Shown here: positions 1 through 11,362 of the stretch, piece after piece
Position numbering within the stretch: the stretch's first letter is position 1
Layout: every line of letters begins with the position of its first letter
Source of the DNA: Nephrocerus scutellatus
Lineage: Eukaryota > Arthropoda > Insecta > Diptera > Pipunculidae
Assembly (NCBI GenBank): GCA_947095585.1
Contig: OX352761.1
Span: 18,553,277-18,617,276 of the forward strand
Direction: 5' to 3'
DNA: 64,000 nucleotides
The notes under the pieces: model-generated
Database searches by the model: none
What the model saw: the letters and a program-made list of their open reading frames with translations, nothing else
Told to the model about the DNA's origin: nothing
Translations under genes and position numbers: made by a program

Positions 1-1160
1 ATATGTGGTCGTTCCAACGAAGCTTGTTGTTGACGCACATACCGAGAATTGAGAGCTTTTCAGTTTCTTTGATGCAAGACCCATTCATGGCTAAAGGTTT
101 GGGTTTTAAATTACGCTTAGACGACAGAAGACGACAGCATTGGGTTTTAGAAGCGTTAAATTCAACTCTATTATGTAGTCCCCACCTTGTTATGCTGTCA
201 AGGTCAGACTTTAACATGCTTAACATACGTTGTTGTTCAAGTTCCACTTATGACGAAGAGGGGCGTGCAGAAAGCTGGAAGTCATATGAAAAGCTAAGAG
301 TACTGTCGTCAGCAAAGGAATGGATTGGATTAGAGGTGGTGGATAGGAGATCATTAATGAAAATCAGAAAGAGTGTCGGAGATAAAACAGAGCCTTGAGG
401 AATACCGGCGTTTAAGCGGTGAACATTGGATTTGAATCAGTCCAATACGACCTGGACTGAACGGTCAGAAAGGTAGTTCATAGTCCAATCGAGCAGGGTG
501 TTGTTAATTCCATAAGCATTCATTTCTGACGAAAGAGCTTGATGCCAGACTCTGTCAAATGCCTTGGAAATATCGAGTGCAACAGCTTTACTTTTACCAA
601 ATTTGTGAATAGACTGGTTCCACTTTCCAGTGATATAAGCGATCAGGTCACCTGAAGAACGTTGTACACGGAAACCATATTGGCGATCATTGAGTAGTTC
701 TCGTGATTCCAGGTATTTCATAAACTGACGGTCGATCACCGTTTTCATTACCTTAGAAAGAAGGAACATTAGTGTTATTAGTCGGTAAGATGGGAGACAT
801 GACGATTCGCCTCTTTTGGTATAGGCTGGACAAATGCTGTTTTCCATCTTCTCGGGAAAAGTCCAGAAATATAGGATAAGTAGAAAAGCTTACGCAATGG
901 TAATCCGATGAAGAACACCGCTTCAGAAGTAATGGGGGAATACCGTCCGGTTCAGCGGATTTGTGTATGCTGAGGTCACTTAGAACTCTAGTAACTTCAC
1001 GAGTACGAATGTAAATCTATGACATAAGGTGTTCGGCACTCGGAAGTACAGGTGGAAGAAAAGCACATTCTGAAAGCCTGGAGCTAGCTGCAAAATTAGC
1101 AGCAAGTAGATTGGCCTTGTCCTTAGAGCTGACAGATTGTGGCGCGTGTGATGGGTTGAA
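1..1160 (-). mobile_element. LINE C relic (reverse transcriptase part), 3' end off the left edge
   Basis: Reading the minus strand from about 1160 down to 1 gives a broken non-LTR retrotransposon RT. The order is KANLLAANFA, then SKVM, then a finger/palm stretch with DISKAFDRVW (motif A, inside the open frame 437-847), then GIPQGSVLSPTLFL (motif B, about 350-400), then FADDSTL (motif C, about 290-310). Stops interrupt it, one just after the VVLD at about 437. The same family recurs at 19500-20315, 24830-26910, 30255-30700 and 49430-49740, so this is an old copy and not a host gene. The thumb and 3' region would lie to the left of the window. I cannot settle the clade by eye; CR1-like or Jockey-group is plausible. 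Confidence 0.8.
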
Positions 1161-1312
1161 ATTTCTGAGGCCCGAATTAATAGAAAGTTTTATCTCCGGA
1201 AATACACATATGTGTGCAAAATTCCAATAAAATCGGGCTTTGGAAAGTGGGTTAAAAATTTATCGCAAAATTCCACGACAAAGAGACAGACAGACGTGCC
1301 ACGGGCAAGCTA
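1160..1312 (+). repeat. H element, 3' part only
   Basis: This is the last repeat unit and right end of the dispersed H family. It carries the phrases ACACATATGTGTGCAAAATT and AATCGGGCTTTGGAAAGTGG, a short GACAGACAGAC microsatellite and the CACGGGCAAG right-end motif. A second H copy begins immediately after it, so two copies are nested or tandem. No coding potential. Confidence 0.6.
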
Positions 1313-1906
1313 ATTTAAAAATTGAAATTTTTCTTGTAAATTCTCTGATCGGAGATTCGATTTTGTGGTGAAATTGCCATTTGGTGGTGAAAACATAGCT
1401 GAAACAGCGCACGGTGGTTGGTGCGACGTACACACAACGACGTACGAAGTACCATTAAAATTCTTTCCTTTGAGTTGAGTTAAGCTGTAAAGCGGTTGAG
1501 TGCGTAACCATTTCTTTATATACTCGTAATATTGTACAAAACACAAATTAAGAATGCACTCACACAACTGAGTGTACAACATATTTCAATTGCGGAACCA
1601 TTCAGTTTTGTATAAAAATATTTGTTCTACTTCCTCTTAATATCTTTATACTCTCTGCTACAACACAACAACTAAACAACCACAATCGTAGAGCAAGCAG
1701 CGCTGCTTACTGCGCATCAGCTCATCAGCGCACACCACAGAACACAGGCATTATAGTATGATATGATCTAATGCGGCTAAATGGAAAAAAATTTTATGGG
1801 AGCGGGATCGAGGTTTTGGGAAGTGGGTTCAAAATGGATCAGAAATTCAGACCAGCCAGCCAGCCAGCCACGGGCACGCGAAGTAAATATAGAGCCTTTA
1901 AAAAGC
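1312..1906 (+). repeat. H element copy
   Basis: It opens with the H left end (TTTTTCTTGTAAATTCTCTG followed by ATCGGAGA) and closes with a GCCAGCCAGCCAG microsatellite, CACGGGCACGCGAAG and AAATATAGAGCCTTTAAA. The middle lacks the 120-bp units. It instead has unique AT-rich sequence and a segment around AGCAGCGCTGCTTAC that is also found in the copies at 15285 and 20500. Short open frames at 1310-1582 and 1771-2050 fall wholly in repeat sequence and are not genes. Confidence 0.6.
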
Positions 1907-2940
1907 ACAGCTATAAAAATGCTAAATACAATACAAAGGCTAACATACCACAGAAGAGAAGGGGCTATAAAAACTACAGCCGCGGCATGGATGGAAGATC
2001 AACTAATTCTTCTAACCCCGCTACATAGAATTAGAAGAAGAAGCAGTTAGACGCCCATAATACTTCAGAAGTTATAAAACTTCAAAAATAAAAGAAACTA
2101 CGAAGGATATTTAAGGATCCTAGAAAACAATAAAAACCCTAAAGTAACTCATAACAACTAGCAACAAAACGAATGCAATAATTAGCTTCATAAGCTATTA
2201 TTTCCAAAAGGGAAGATTGTAATATTTATAATCCCAAAGTGAATCAGAGATCATTCTCAAAAATGTTCACAGAAGAGTCAAAGACTAACAAGGGAGTAAG
2301 AGTGCGCCCAAGAAGTCACAAATATATTTCGCTCAGTGGTAATGCACATGGCTGCTGCGCAGGAGGTTCAGGTTCGAATCCCAGCAACACCAAAAGTATT
2401 TTTCACGGTGTCCCACCTCTCGCGAATGGGTGACAAACGTTCCGAGAGTAATTAATACCTTGTCACGGAAAGCTTCTCATTTCGCCGTTCGGATCCGGCC
2501 TTAAATTGTAGGTCCCTTCCATTTGTGTCCAAAAATTAACATGTGCAGCACAAATGGTCGCTAGAAGTTAGGCCTTGGACCGCAATGGTCTGTCGCGCCA
2601 AATATTATTATTAAATACTCCACGATCTTCCAAACTTAACTTTACGCAATAAATTCTGCAACAGATAACTTGCCAGCTAAAAGGCAAATAAGCACTAAAA
2701 TCAGCACTAAATATGTATGGAAATGGAAATTCACTAAACAGGAAGTAAGAATCTTTTGCGGAGCACTCACAGGACACTACATCTGCAATTACTACCTCCA
2801 CAAAATGGGAATCAGCAGCGATGAAGCCTACACTCACTGCTACAAAGAAGAGGAAATAATGGAATACCTCTTAGGAGACTGCACAACATTTATACAGAAT
2901 AGACACAGAACTATGGCCAAACTCAAGTTATGATAAGAGG
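1907..2940 (+). mobile_element. LINE F relic: RT C-terminus and RNase H region, split by a SINE
   Basis: The plus strand encodes broken pieces typical of insect LINEs that carry an RNase H domain. 1910-2050 reads AIKMLN..QRLTY...AIKTT, resembling the post-RT linker. 2255-2300 reads FTEESKTNKGV, a decayed RNase H start (consensus FTDGSK..GVG). 2670-2933 reads STKYVWKWKFTKQEVR, ALTGHYICNYYLHKMGI and CYKEEEIMEYLLGDC, the conserved C-terminal tail. SINE copy 1 sits between the second and third pieces, so it inserted into this LINE. The same family is at 7640-8915 and 60190-60480. Clade (I, R1/LOA or Jockey-group) unresolved. Confidence 0.65.
2329..2614 (+). mobile_element. tRNA-derived SINE, copy 1
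   Basis: It has a tRNA-like head with GCTCAGTGG (truncated A box) and GGTTCGAATCCC (perfect B box). The same body follows as in the copies at 37010 and 57599, including TGTCCCACCTCTCGCGAATG, GCTTCTCATTTCGCCGTTCG and AGGCCTTGGACCGC, and it ends in an ATTATTATT tail. The first few bases of the A box region are missing compared with the other two copies. It is inserted into LINE F. I could not identify a convincing target-site duplication here. Confidence 0.8.
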
Positions 2941-2959
2941 ACTACCCGAAAATTCTAAC

Positions 2960-3925
2960 CAAAAAAAAAACCCCCTATAAAAATACAATTTTTCATGTAA
3001 ATTCTCTAATAGGAGATAGGTATGTGTTAAAATTTGAATAAAATCGAGCTAATTTGTAAAAAGTTTATATGGGCACCCCTCGGACCTCAGGGCCTAACTC
3101 CAAAAACTTTACAAAAAATTTTGTCCATCGGAGATACACACGTATATATAAAATTTAAAAAAAATCGGGTTAAGTTTTTTAAAAAATTTGTTGGGTCCCC
3201 ATGACCCTCCTGTCTCCAAAATTTTTGCAAAAAGTGTTGCCCATCGGAGATACAACCGTATATAAAATCCAAAAAAAATCGGGTTAATTTTTTTAAAAAA
3301 AAATTTGGGGCCCAATGACCCCGGGACCCAGGGTCTCAAAATTTTTTACAAAAAGTTTTGTCTATCGGAGAGACACATGTTTATTAAATTTGAAAAAAAT
3401 CGGGTTATTTTTTTAAGAAATTTATGGGGCCTTACGAACCCGGGCCTGGGGTCTCCAAATTTTTTACAAAAAGTGTTGTCTATCGAAGATACACATGTGT
3501 ATTAAATTTGACGAAAATCGGGATAATTTTTTTAAAAAAAAGTTATGGGGCCCCACGAACTCGGGCCCGGGGTCTCCAAATTTTTTACAAAAAGAGTTGT
3601 ATATCAGAGATACAAATGTGTATACAATTTGAAGAAAATCGAGTAAAATTTTGTAAAATATTTGTATTATTTATTGCCCACCGACCCCGTGGCCCGAGGG
3701 TCCTCAAATTTTAATAGAAAGTATTGTCATCGGAGATATGCATGTGTGCAAAATTTCGATAAAATAGGACTTTGGGAAGTGGATCAAATATTGATCGCAA
3801 GATTCCATGACACACAAATCCACAAATCCACAAACCCACAAACCCACAAATCCACAAATCCACAAACCCACAAGCCCACAAACACACGGGCAAGTGAAGT
3901 TAATATAGAGAATTAAAAAAAAAAC
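2960..3925 (+). repeat. H element with about seven tandem units of about 120 bp
   Basis: The left end is TTTTTCATGTAAATTCTCTA at about 2990. The anchor (T)ATCGGAGATACA then recurs near 3011, 3129, 3244, 3365, 3484, 3604 and 3729, giving a period of 115-125 bp. Each unit has the same order: a G/C-rich box (GGGGCC..CGA.CCCGG), CAAATTTTTTACAAAAAG, the anchor, CACATGTGTAT, then AAAATCGGGTTAATTTTTTT. The array ends in a (CACAAAYC)n microsatellite at 3812-3880 and the right end GGGCAAGTGAAGTTAATATA followed by GAGAATTAAAAA. Open frames through the array simply re-read the units and are not proteins. Confidence 0.8.
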
Positions 3926-4669
3926 TAGAAGACTGATAGGTTCAAAAAAACTTGGGGTACATTTTATCCATTGTGGTCGCGAGGCAAGTGCCTTGTACTC
4001 ACTCTAATAATGAACATATCTTATTGTAAGTTGCATTGTTATTAACAACAACGAAATTCCAAAAAAAATTACATTTGCCGCTCAACAGTGACAAGAGTTC
4101 TTCCTGACTTCTTCGTGCACTTGACTTTGCATAAAAACGAACGCAAGTTCCATTAATGCCACGCTGTTGGCAGCTGGTGTGTGAATCCCGCTACAAATTA
4201 ATTACTGCATATACTTGAACTAATTTAGGAACGCCGAATTTTAGTTAATTAGCATATGTTACCATTTGACAAAAAGTAATTAACGGTGAACTTATTTGCG
4301 CTGTGATGAGCATCACCCGTATTTCCCAGGGGAAGCAATCCATTCTTAACAAAAATATGCCAAGCATAGGAACAATAAATAAGAAAAAGTATTCCCGTTA
4401 ATGCAATTAATTGAACCACCTGTACAAGGATAAAGAGTAGAGTCACATTATATCAAATTATGCACAGGACTCAAATATGTATTTCCAGTTCCAGTTCTGT
4501 AACGCATCTGCTGAAAAACCAACCGTAATGATAATGATTGCCAGATTGCTGTAAATATTATAGAAAATATTAGAGACTAATCCCATATTCATTACTTTAT
4601 GTTATTCGACAGAAACTCGAATAAATTTTAAGGCCTTACTTAACCGGTTTAATCAATCAACGTCTACCT
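3926..4669. other. Unassigned AT-rich sequence
   Basis: I see no gene, RNA or recognisable element here. Short open frames such as 4249-4446 (minus) have no recognisable motif and no supporting context. Confidence 0.5.
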
Positions 4670-5572
4670 AGCCCACAAAAGTGAGGACTCAAAAGTTACG
4701 AATTAAAAATGACGATCCAAAAGTGACGACTCAAAAGAGACGGGTAAATGAGTCTAACCAAAAGTGACGAATCAAAATGGTCGAATAGAAGGAACGAATC
4801 AAAACTGACGATCCAAAAGTGAGAATCTAAAACAGGCTTATAAGATGTGACGATAAAAAGGTGACAATCACAAATTTCCCATTAAAAGTTAATGATCCAA
4901 AAGTGAATTAAAAATATGATGACCACAAAATGATGATCCAAAAGTGAGAATCTAAAACAGGCTTATAAGATGTGACGATAAAAAGGTGACAATCACAAAG
5001 TTCCCATTAAAAGTTAATGATTCAAAAGTGAATTAAAAATATGATGACTACAAAATGATGATCCAAAAGTGTTTTAAAAAATGTCGACCAAAAGTGATAA
5101 AAGTTGGCGATCCAAAGTTATGGATCGAAAAGTAACGAATGATACGTGATCACCAAAAACGTATTAGTGAAAAGTGATGAATAAAAATTAGCGATCAAAA
5201 GGGTCAATTAAAAAGTGCCAATCAAAAAGTTCCGATCAAAAATTTGTGTTCCAAAAGTGAATTAAAAAAGTGAGGACCAAACGAGATGAATAAGAGCTGA
5301 CGATAAAAAATTTCCAATTAAACTAAACCAAACCAAAAGTGATTTAAAAGGGTGACGTTCAAAATATGGTGATCCAAAAGTGACTCACAAAAATGATGAC
5401 CAAAATTGATGAATGATTAAAAGTTTACGATCAAAAATTTCTTATGAAAAATTTGTGTTCCAAAAGTTCCTTAAAAAACTGACGATCAAAAAGTTTGTTG
5501 TAATCGATCCAAAAGTGACTTAAAATGGATTAATAAAAATTGACGTTAAAAAATTGCTAATCAATATGTGAT
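4670..5572. repeat. Degenerate AAAAGTGA minisatellite
   Basis: About 900 bp are built from a drifting 12-15-bp word of the form GATCCAAAAGTGAC. I count about 15 exact AAAAGTGA octamers plus many one-step variants (AAAAGTTA, AAAAGTAA, AAAACTGA), nearly all in the same orientation. A higher-order duplication is visible: the stretch beginning GTGAGAATCTAAAACAGGCT at 4819 is repeated at 4944, a period of 125 bp, with only a few differences. Stops occur in all frames. It abuts the 3' end of LINE A at 5572. Confidence 0.85.
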
Positions 5573-7640
5573 TTATGTCCTATATCACCTTGTGGGTCCT
5601 AGGGCCTCTACTACGCAAATTGCCAAAAATTGCCAATCAAAATGTAATTTATTTCCTATATCACCTTGTGGGTCCTAAGGCCTCTACTACGCCTATGCGC
5701 CATCGCGTGCGGTTCCTGGCAATGAGCTTCAGATTTCTCAAACTCTTCCCCAATTGCCATGACTCCTCCTTAACTGTTCTGCGCCATGTAGTTCTCGGAC
5801 GACCCGTTCTTCTACCATCCTGAGATAACGGGTTCCATTGCATGTAGTTTGCTATGGAACTGTCGCCTTTTTGGAGTGTATGACCAATCCACTGCCACTT
5901 CCGTCGTTGGATGGTTGTGCCTATTGGTTCCTGACCCGTTCTCTGGTATAGATGTTCGTTAGAGAAACGGTTAGGCCAGAAAAACTTTAAGATGTTCCGT
6001 AGGCACCTATTTACGAACGTTTGTAATCTTTTTGTGATAGTAGCGGTCACCAGCCAAGTGCTGCACCCATACAACAGCACAGATTCAACATTTGAACGGA
6101 ACAATCGCAGCTTGGTTTTTAAGCTGATCGCATTGCTTCGCCATATCAGATATCAGATATCCAACGAATTCCTCCGTTTCCAGTAGATAAAGCTGCGCGA
6201 AATACATCGCTAATCACCAAAAAAAAAAAGTATCGGCGATAGAATGCAACCTTGCCGTACCTCACTTAGGATCTCGAATTCCTCTGACAGCTTTCCTCTA
6301 TGCAGCATATGACATTTAGAGCCATCATAGGTTGCTTTAATAATAGCTATTAGTTTATCGGGTATACCTCTCCTGCGCAAGGCGAGCCAGATAAACTGTC
6401 TGTTGACACTGCCTTCTCAAAATCGATGAACAGCAGCTGCAGTGGTGACCGGCAGCTCTCTGCTGATTCTGTAAACGATTCTGCTATCGCACCTTCTCGC
6501 TGCTTCCTCTGCTTCTGAGGCCAGGTTGTTAATATAATAACTTATGTCACGTTATACACTACGCTGCACTTCTCTCATTTTACTTCGATACAGGGACTCT
6601 TAGCTCGATCCTCGCTGCTGCTGGGATATCTACAATATGAGCTTTAAGTAGCTTACGTTCTTCAATCCGCCTCCAGGTATCTTCGGTAAGCCACGTGTTG
6701 TGCCTTGCCTGGCTTCTACCAACAATACTTTCCGATCGAAGAAATGTGAAAACATTTTTCACAGCCTTCCAATGTTCTGGGATGGTTGTCGGCAGTGAAC
6801 TACTGATTGCTTCCACTCCTTGCGATAAATGATCCCTTAATTTCTGACGTACTGAGGGGATCTTTAGCCGGTCGATGTTATACCTAGGCATTCGGATGAT
6901 ATTGCGGATTCTTTGAACTAATGCAGTATGTAACTGGACAGTAGCTACCATAAGGTGATGATCCCATACAATACCCATGTCGGCTCCTCGTCTGTTTCGG
7001 ACGTCAAAAAGACAGCTCCTAAAATGTCGGCTGATCGCCACATGGTCGATTTGGTTGGATGATGATTGCCAGCTGACCTTGTGGCAGGTCTTATGCTCAA
7101 ACATGGTGGTTGGTGTTGCAGATATCAATAAATCTTTCATAGTTGTCATTTCGTTCGCCGAGGCCGTGCTTCCCAATTACATGTTTGAGTCCTTCATTGT
7201 CGTTGCCTACCATGGCATTCAAGTCCCCCATCACGATGAGGACAGCTCCGTTCGGCGTTGTGTTGAAAACAGCGCTTAGTTGATTGTTGAAGTTGTCCTT
7301 TTCATTCTCAGTTGAGGGATTCGTTGGGGCGTAACACTGTATGATCGTGACGTGACGCCGTACTCTAGTCTAGTCTAGCTGTTGGCGTTAAAAGCAGACC
7401 CACTCCAGATTCACGGGCCGGAGGGTTTGCCGGAATAGAGACGCACAGTGTTACACGTTGGGGATTGGTACTCTCTCGCGTCGTCGAACCATTTTACTTC
7501 ACTCACTCCCAGTATGTCCAAATTATATCGAAGAAACTCATGTTCCAGTTGAAGAAATCTGGCATTTTGAGGGCCTTCACTCCCTGTGTGATCCATGGGG
7601 TAGTGCGAACGATTGGGCACATGATTAATTACAAGCAGTT
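5572..7640 (-). mobile_element. LINE A relic, most of the element, minus strand
   Basis: Minus-strand reading gives LINE A in order. The endonuclease start is at 7620-7411 (FLQLEHEFLRYNLDILGVSE, then VKW). The endonuclease C-terminus and linker are at 7176-6580 (NQIDHVAISRHFRS, IPSVRQKLRDHLSQGVEAIS, TWRRIEERKLLKA). Pieces of the RT palm occur at 6580-6200, and the C-terminal domain at 6104-5661 (VLLYGCSTW, QRRKWQWIGHTLQK, GRRTGRPRTTWRR). Frameshifts, stops and a gap over the YADD region make it non-functional. It is closely similar to the open copy at 43576-45720. The last 45 bp of the 3' end occur twice (see findings). Confidence 0.9.
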
Positions 7641-8915
7641 AACGCTAGCCATCTTCATAGATGAAGAAGGGGATTTAAACAATTTTTGCATTGAGGCTAT
7701 TCAGGAAGCTCTAACAATATCAGGAGTAGAGTCCTTTAGCAATGGATCACATCCATGCTCAGCAGCAGGAAAATACATGCCAACCTTGACAGTTGTAATA
7801 TTACCAAACCAGTAGAAGAGGTCCTCAAGGAAGGGTCAGGTCATAAAGCCGGAGCCTGAGCAACAAGCTGAGGCATTGGATTCAACTCAGTGAAGACTTA
7901 AGTGGTACTGTTCACTACCAAAAATACCGACTTTTGTCCTCACAAAACTCAATGGTCATAGTCTCAATCTCACCACCCAGTGCAAAATATCTAGCAGTAA
8001 TCCTTGATAAGAAGGCTAACATAGAGCACAGGGCTAAGAAGGGCGTAGCCCTCTATACCAGCAGCAAAACGATCGGCAGGAAATGGAAATTTTCAACCAA
8101 GGATGGCTGTACACAACAGTTTTACCACTAATTCTTACCTATGGATCACTAGTCTGGTGGCCAAAAATAAGATAAATACAATGCAACAAAGCTCAGCAGA
8201 TTACAGCGCGATCAGGAGCAGTTGGCATCACTCGAGCTCTACGGTCATGTCCGACTTAGGCCCTTAACACCATCTTACACATACAGAGAATCTGTGTGGT
8301 TTGCTGCTAGACCATACGGGGACTGTAATATACTGCAGACAGTACTTGAAGGCATGATACCACCATCTACTACCACAGGGGAAACTGGATGGATGAAACA
8401 GGCAATTTGGCGCAACAATATTGACGGATCCAAGAAGAAGAATGGAGTCGGTGCAGTTATCTTCTCGGATGATCTCCTACAGTCAGGGTAATATAAGATA
8501 TCCGATTCAACTAGTATCTTTCAGGTGGAAATCTTAGCAATTTGGGAGACCTGCAGGGCACTAAGGCTCACTAAGGGCGGACGAATAGGCTAAGAAGGGC
8601 GTCACCGACTCTATGGAAAAAGTTAGCTGTCCAATAAGCTCAGTCAATGAAAAAATGTTCTCCTTTTTCACTAATAAGTCACAACTAAGGTGGAGCTGTC
8701 TAACCAATTGCGTCATACCAAGAATGGTATGGCCATCCAACAGTCAAAGGAAAATCACCGAGTATATATCAAGAACTCGTAAGGGTGTTGCTAGAGTTGT
8801 GGCCATCAGCACGGGCCACTTAAGTAAACCATTTATTGCTGACCTGGTAAAGCTCTTAGATTATAGAATCACCGGGCTGATATCGCATCTGAACGCTACA
8901 GGCTGGATTTAAACC
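7640..8915 (+). mobile_element. LINE F relic: RT to RNase H
   Basis: Plus-strand fragments in LINE order are: LAIFIDEEGDLNNFCIEAIQ at 7650 (a decayed motif A, consensus ..DIEGAFNN), AVILDKKANIEHRAKKGVAL at about 8000, IDGSKKKNGVGAVIFSDDL at 8430-8480 (RNase H start), and the C-terminal tail with RKITEYISRTRKGVARVVAI and STGHLSKPF at 8750-8830. Numerous stops separate the pieces. It abuts the mariner relic that follows. No evidence of activity. Confidence 0.75.
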
Positions 8916-8959
8916 AATCTCTCTCGAGTTATGTGGCATCAAAACGTCGCATATATGAG

Positions 8960-9830
8960 GCCAACAATTCTTGGCAACTTCCAACTGGTAACGTTCAAGT
9001 TTAAGATCAGTTCTGTCATCCTGTACTCCGAAAGCTCTTTCAGGTCGATATCTAAAGGGTGGTCAAATTGGAGGTACTTTTTCCAATAGGATTTTTTTTG
9101 ACATGTCATTGTTCAGCGATGAGGCCAATTTTTGGCTTAATGGCTTCGTCAATAAGCAAAATTGCCGTATTTGAGCGGAAGAGCAACCCGAAGCTATTCA
9201 CGAACTGCCATGAAAACTACCGTTTGGTGCGTCCTATGGGCTGGAGGAATCATCGGCTCATACTTCTTCAAAGACGAGGCTGGCGCCAATCAAACAGTAA
9301 ATGGCGAACGCTATCGCGCCATGATAAACGACTTTTTGGTGCCGGAAATTGAAGCCCGTGATATCCACGACATTTGGTACCAACAAGACAGCGTTACATC
9401 CCATACAGCCCATGACACAATGGATTTACTGCATCCTCGTTTCGGTGAGCAATTGATCTCTCGTTTCGGACCGGTGGATTGGCCAACAAGATCGTGTGAT
9501 ATCACATCTTTGGATTTTTTTTGTGGCGGTATGTAAAGTCTAAATGTTTTGTGGATAAACCAGCTACGATTAAGGCATTGGAAGCCAACATTACTCAAGT
9601 TATTCGCGAGATACCGACCGAAGTCCTCGAGCGAGTCATTAAAAATTGGTGTTTACGGATGGCCGAATTACGGCGCAGTTGCGGCCAACATTTGAAAGGG
9701 ATTATCTTCAAAAAATAAATGTCATGAATGGTTCTAAACAAAAATAATAAAGGTTGCCCCATCAATTAGAATTTTTGTTGTTTTTTTTCAATGTAAAATC
9801 CGATACCTCTTAATTGATCACCCATTATAA
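8960..9830 (+). pseudogene. mariner-family transposase relic, DD41D (rosa-like)
   Basis: The C-terminal two thirds of a Tc1/mariner transposase can be followed through two or three frameshifts. LFSDEANFWLNGFVNKQNCR (first catalytic Asp in FSDEA, about 9110) leads through an in-frame stop into TVWCVLWAGGIIGSYFFKDE and WYQQDSVTSHTAH (second Asp, about 9390). SRSC-type DITSLDFF (third Asp, about 9512) follows, then a frameshift, then YVKSKCFVDKPATIKALEA and the natural end GQHLKGIIFKK at 9718. I count 41 residues between the second and third Asp, i.e. DD41D, the spacing reported for the rosa group in tephritid flies. The DNA-binding N-terminus is not recognisable, and the terminal inverted repeats were not located with confidence. 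Inactive. Confidence 0.8.
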
Positions 9831-11289
9831 AGAAAGTGTATGAGAGTTTCATTGTTATATACATAACACCTTTAGCTCATGCTAATCTCGATGTTTAAAA
9901 ACGTTATTCATTGAAATTTGTTTTTTTATATTTTTATGTTTTTTTGGGACATTGCTCTGATCAATCTGATCACTTGAAGACTAATTAAGAAACTGCATCA
10001 ACACTGAAGATATGGGCAAATATTCAAAAAGTAATCTCCAGATGTGAATATGTTAGGATCTAATAGAACCTATAATAGCAAGAAACAAAAGTCTTCGAAA
10101 CTGAATGCCGAAATGTTTTCCGAACCAGCGAGCAAGTGAGTGAGTTTCCGTTCGAAAAAGCTATTAAGGAACCAAAGGCATAAAAAACCGAAAATATTCC
10201 TGCAAAACTGACGACTTAATAACGAAAATTATCACATAAACAGCATTTTTATTGTAGTTATTGTTATTTAAAGCAATTTTTCATGAGACACATACCGAAG
10301 AACATTCGGCATCGCATCGCCAGAGATCGGTGACGCGATTGCGCCTCCACGCTGCCGAAAGTCGGCCATAATTTAATCCATTCGCCTTTTGCCTTCCGTT
10401 TTTCCTACCCTGCCTACAACAACAAAGTGAATTAAATAATTATTAATTAGGGTTAGCACGCACAACATGACCGCGCATAATGATAATTCGCGGTGGCTTC
10501 AAAATTCTTGTGAGAATCACTTGTGTTAAATTGATGATCGCTCCAACCGAGCGTGCAGTTATTTTTTACGAAATTTGTTAAAAACTCATTCGTTATTCGG
10601 TCAAAAAAACAACAACAACAAATTTTTGACCCAAAAATTGTTCACGCTATGAGAGCATTGGCGATGCCGCATTGGCTCACCGTTCAGTACCTACGCTCAG
10701 TGAAGGATGGTGCCACCTGCTGCTAAATGATGGAGTGGTGGTCAGTCACACACAAACTGCTTCATTGTCATAAATTAATGTACAAGGATGCTTAAGTTGT
10801 TTGTTAAAAAAATTAAAGGTATTCCCGTTTAGGTCCAACAAATAGCAATTCCAAGTCGTTCTGTTTCAGCAGATTTTCAATTAAGATAACAGGCAAATTG
10901 GGAAAACTTACAACTTTCGTGTAGATGACTAATGCCTAGCTGGCCGAAGAATTTTTCATAATAGTCAAAGGAAAAACTCACCGATGATGTGCTTCGAATT
11001 CGGTGGGAGTTTGTTTTTTCTAAAGTAGAGTTTGACAATTTTATGCCCTGGCAACACATGCAAATGAAGCCAACTATAAGAGTTATGAGTTACGATAATG
11101 TACTTTTTTAATTACTTCCAATTTCGTGATTAAATGTTTTTTTTATTTCGTTGAAAATCCGTAAGTTTGAATTAAAGAATAGAAAAAGTAAAAAAATTTA
11201 AATTGACTGGAATGAAGGGGGAAAAATTAGTAAATTTTTTGAGAGACTCAAAATGAGAATCGTCATGACGGAAGGGGAAAATACCAACC
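9831..11289. other. Unassigned AT-rich sequence
   Basis: No gene or element recognised. The part at 10260-10760 is less AT-rich, with patches such as GCATCGCATCGCCAGAGATC and CGCGGTGGCTTC, and could be single-copy host intergenic or intronic sequence, but there is no coding frame. Confidence 0.4.
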
Positions 11290-11362
11290 CATAAAAATCA
11301 AAATGTTTCATGTAAATTCTCTAATCGGAGATACACGCTATGTGTGCAAAGTTTGATTAATT
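11290..11362 (+). repeat. H element, left end, cut by LINE D
   Basis: ATGTTTCATGTAAATTCTCT and AATCGGAGATACACG are the H left end. H-type sequence resumes at about 13640 after LINE D, so the two parts are probably one H copy split by the LINE. Confidence 0.6.

Noticed and set aside
2960..3800. Regularly spaced repeats as a CRISPR-like array
   Set aside because: Whole ~120-bp units repeat with no unique spacers, and the genome is eukaryotic.
3087..3916. Several overlapping open frames of 60-96 codons on both strands
   Set aside because: They re-read the ~120-bp H units and the CACAAAYC microsatellite; peptide similarity between them is due to the DNA repeat.
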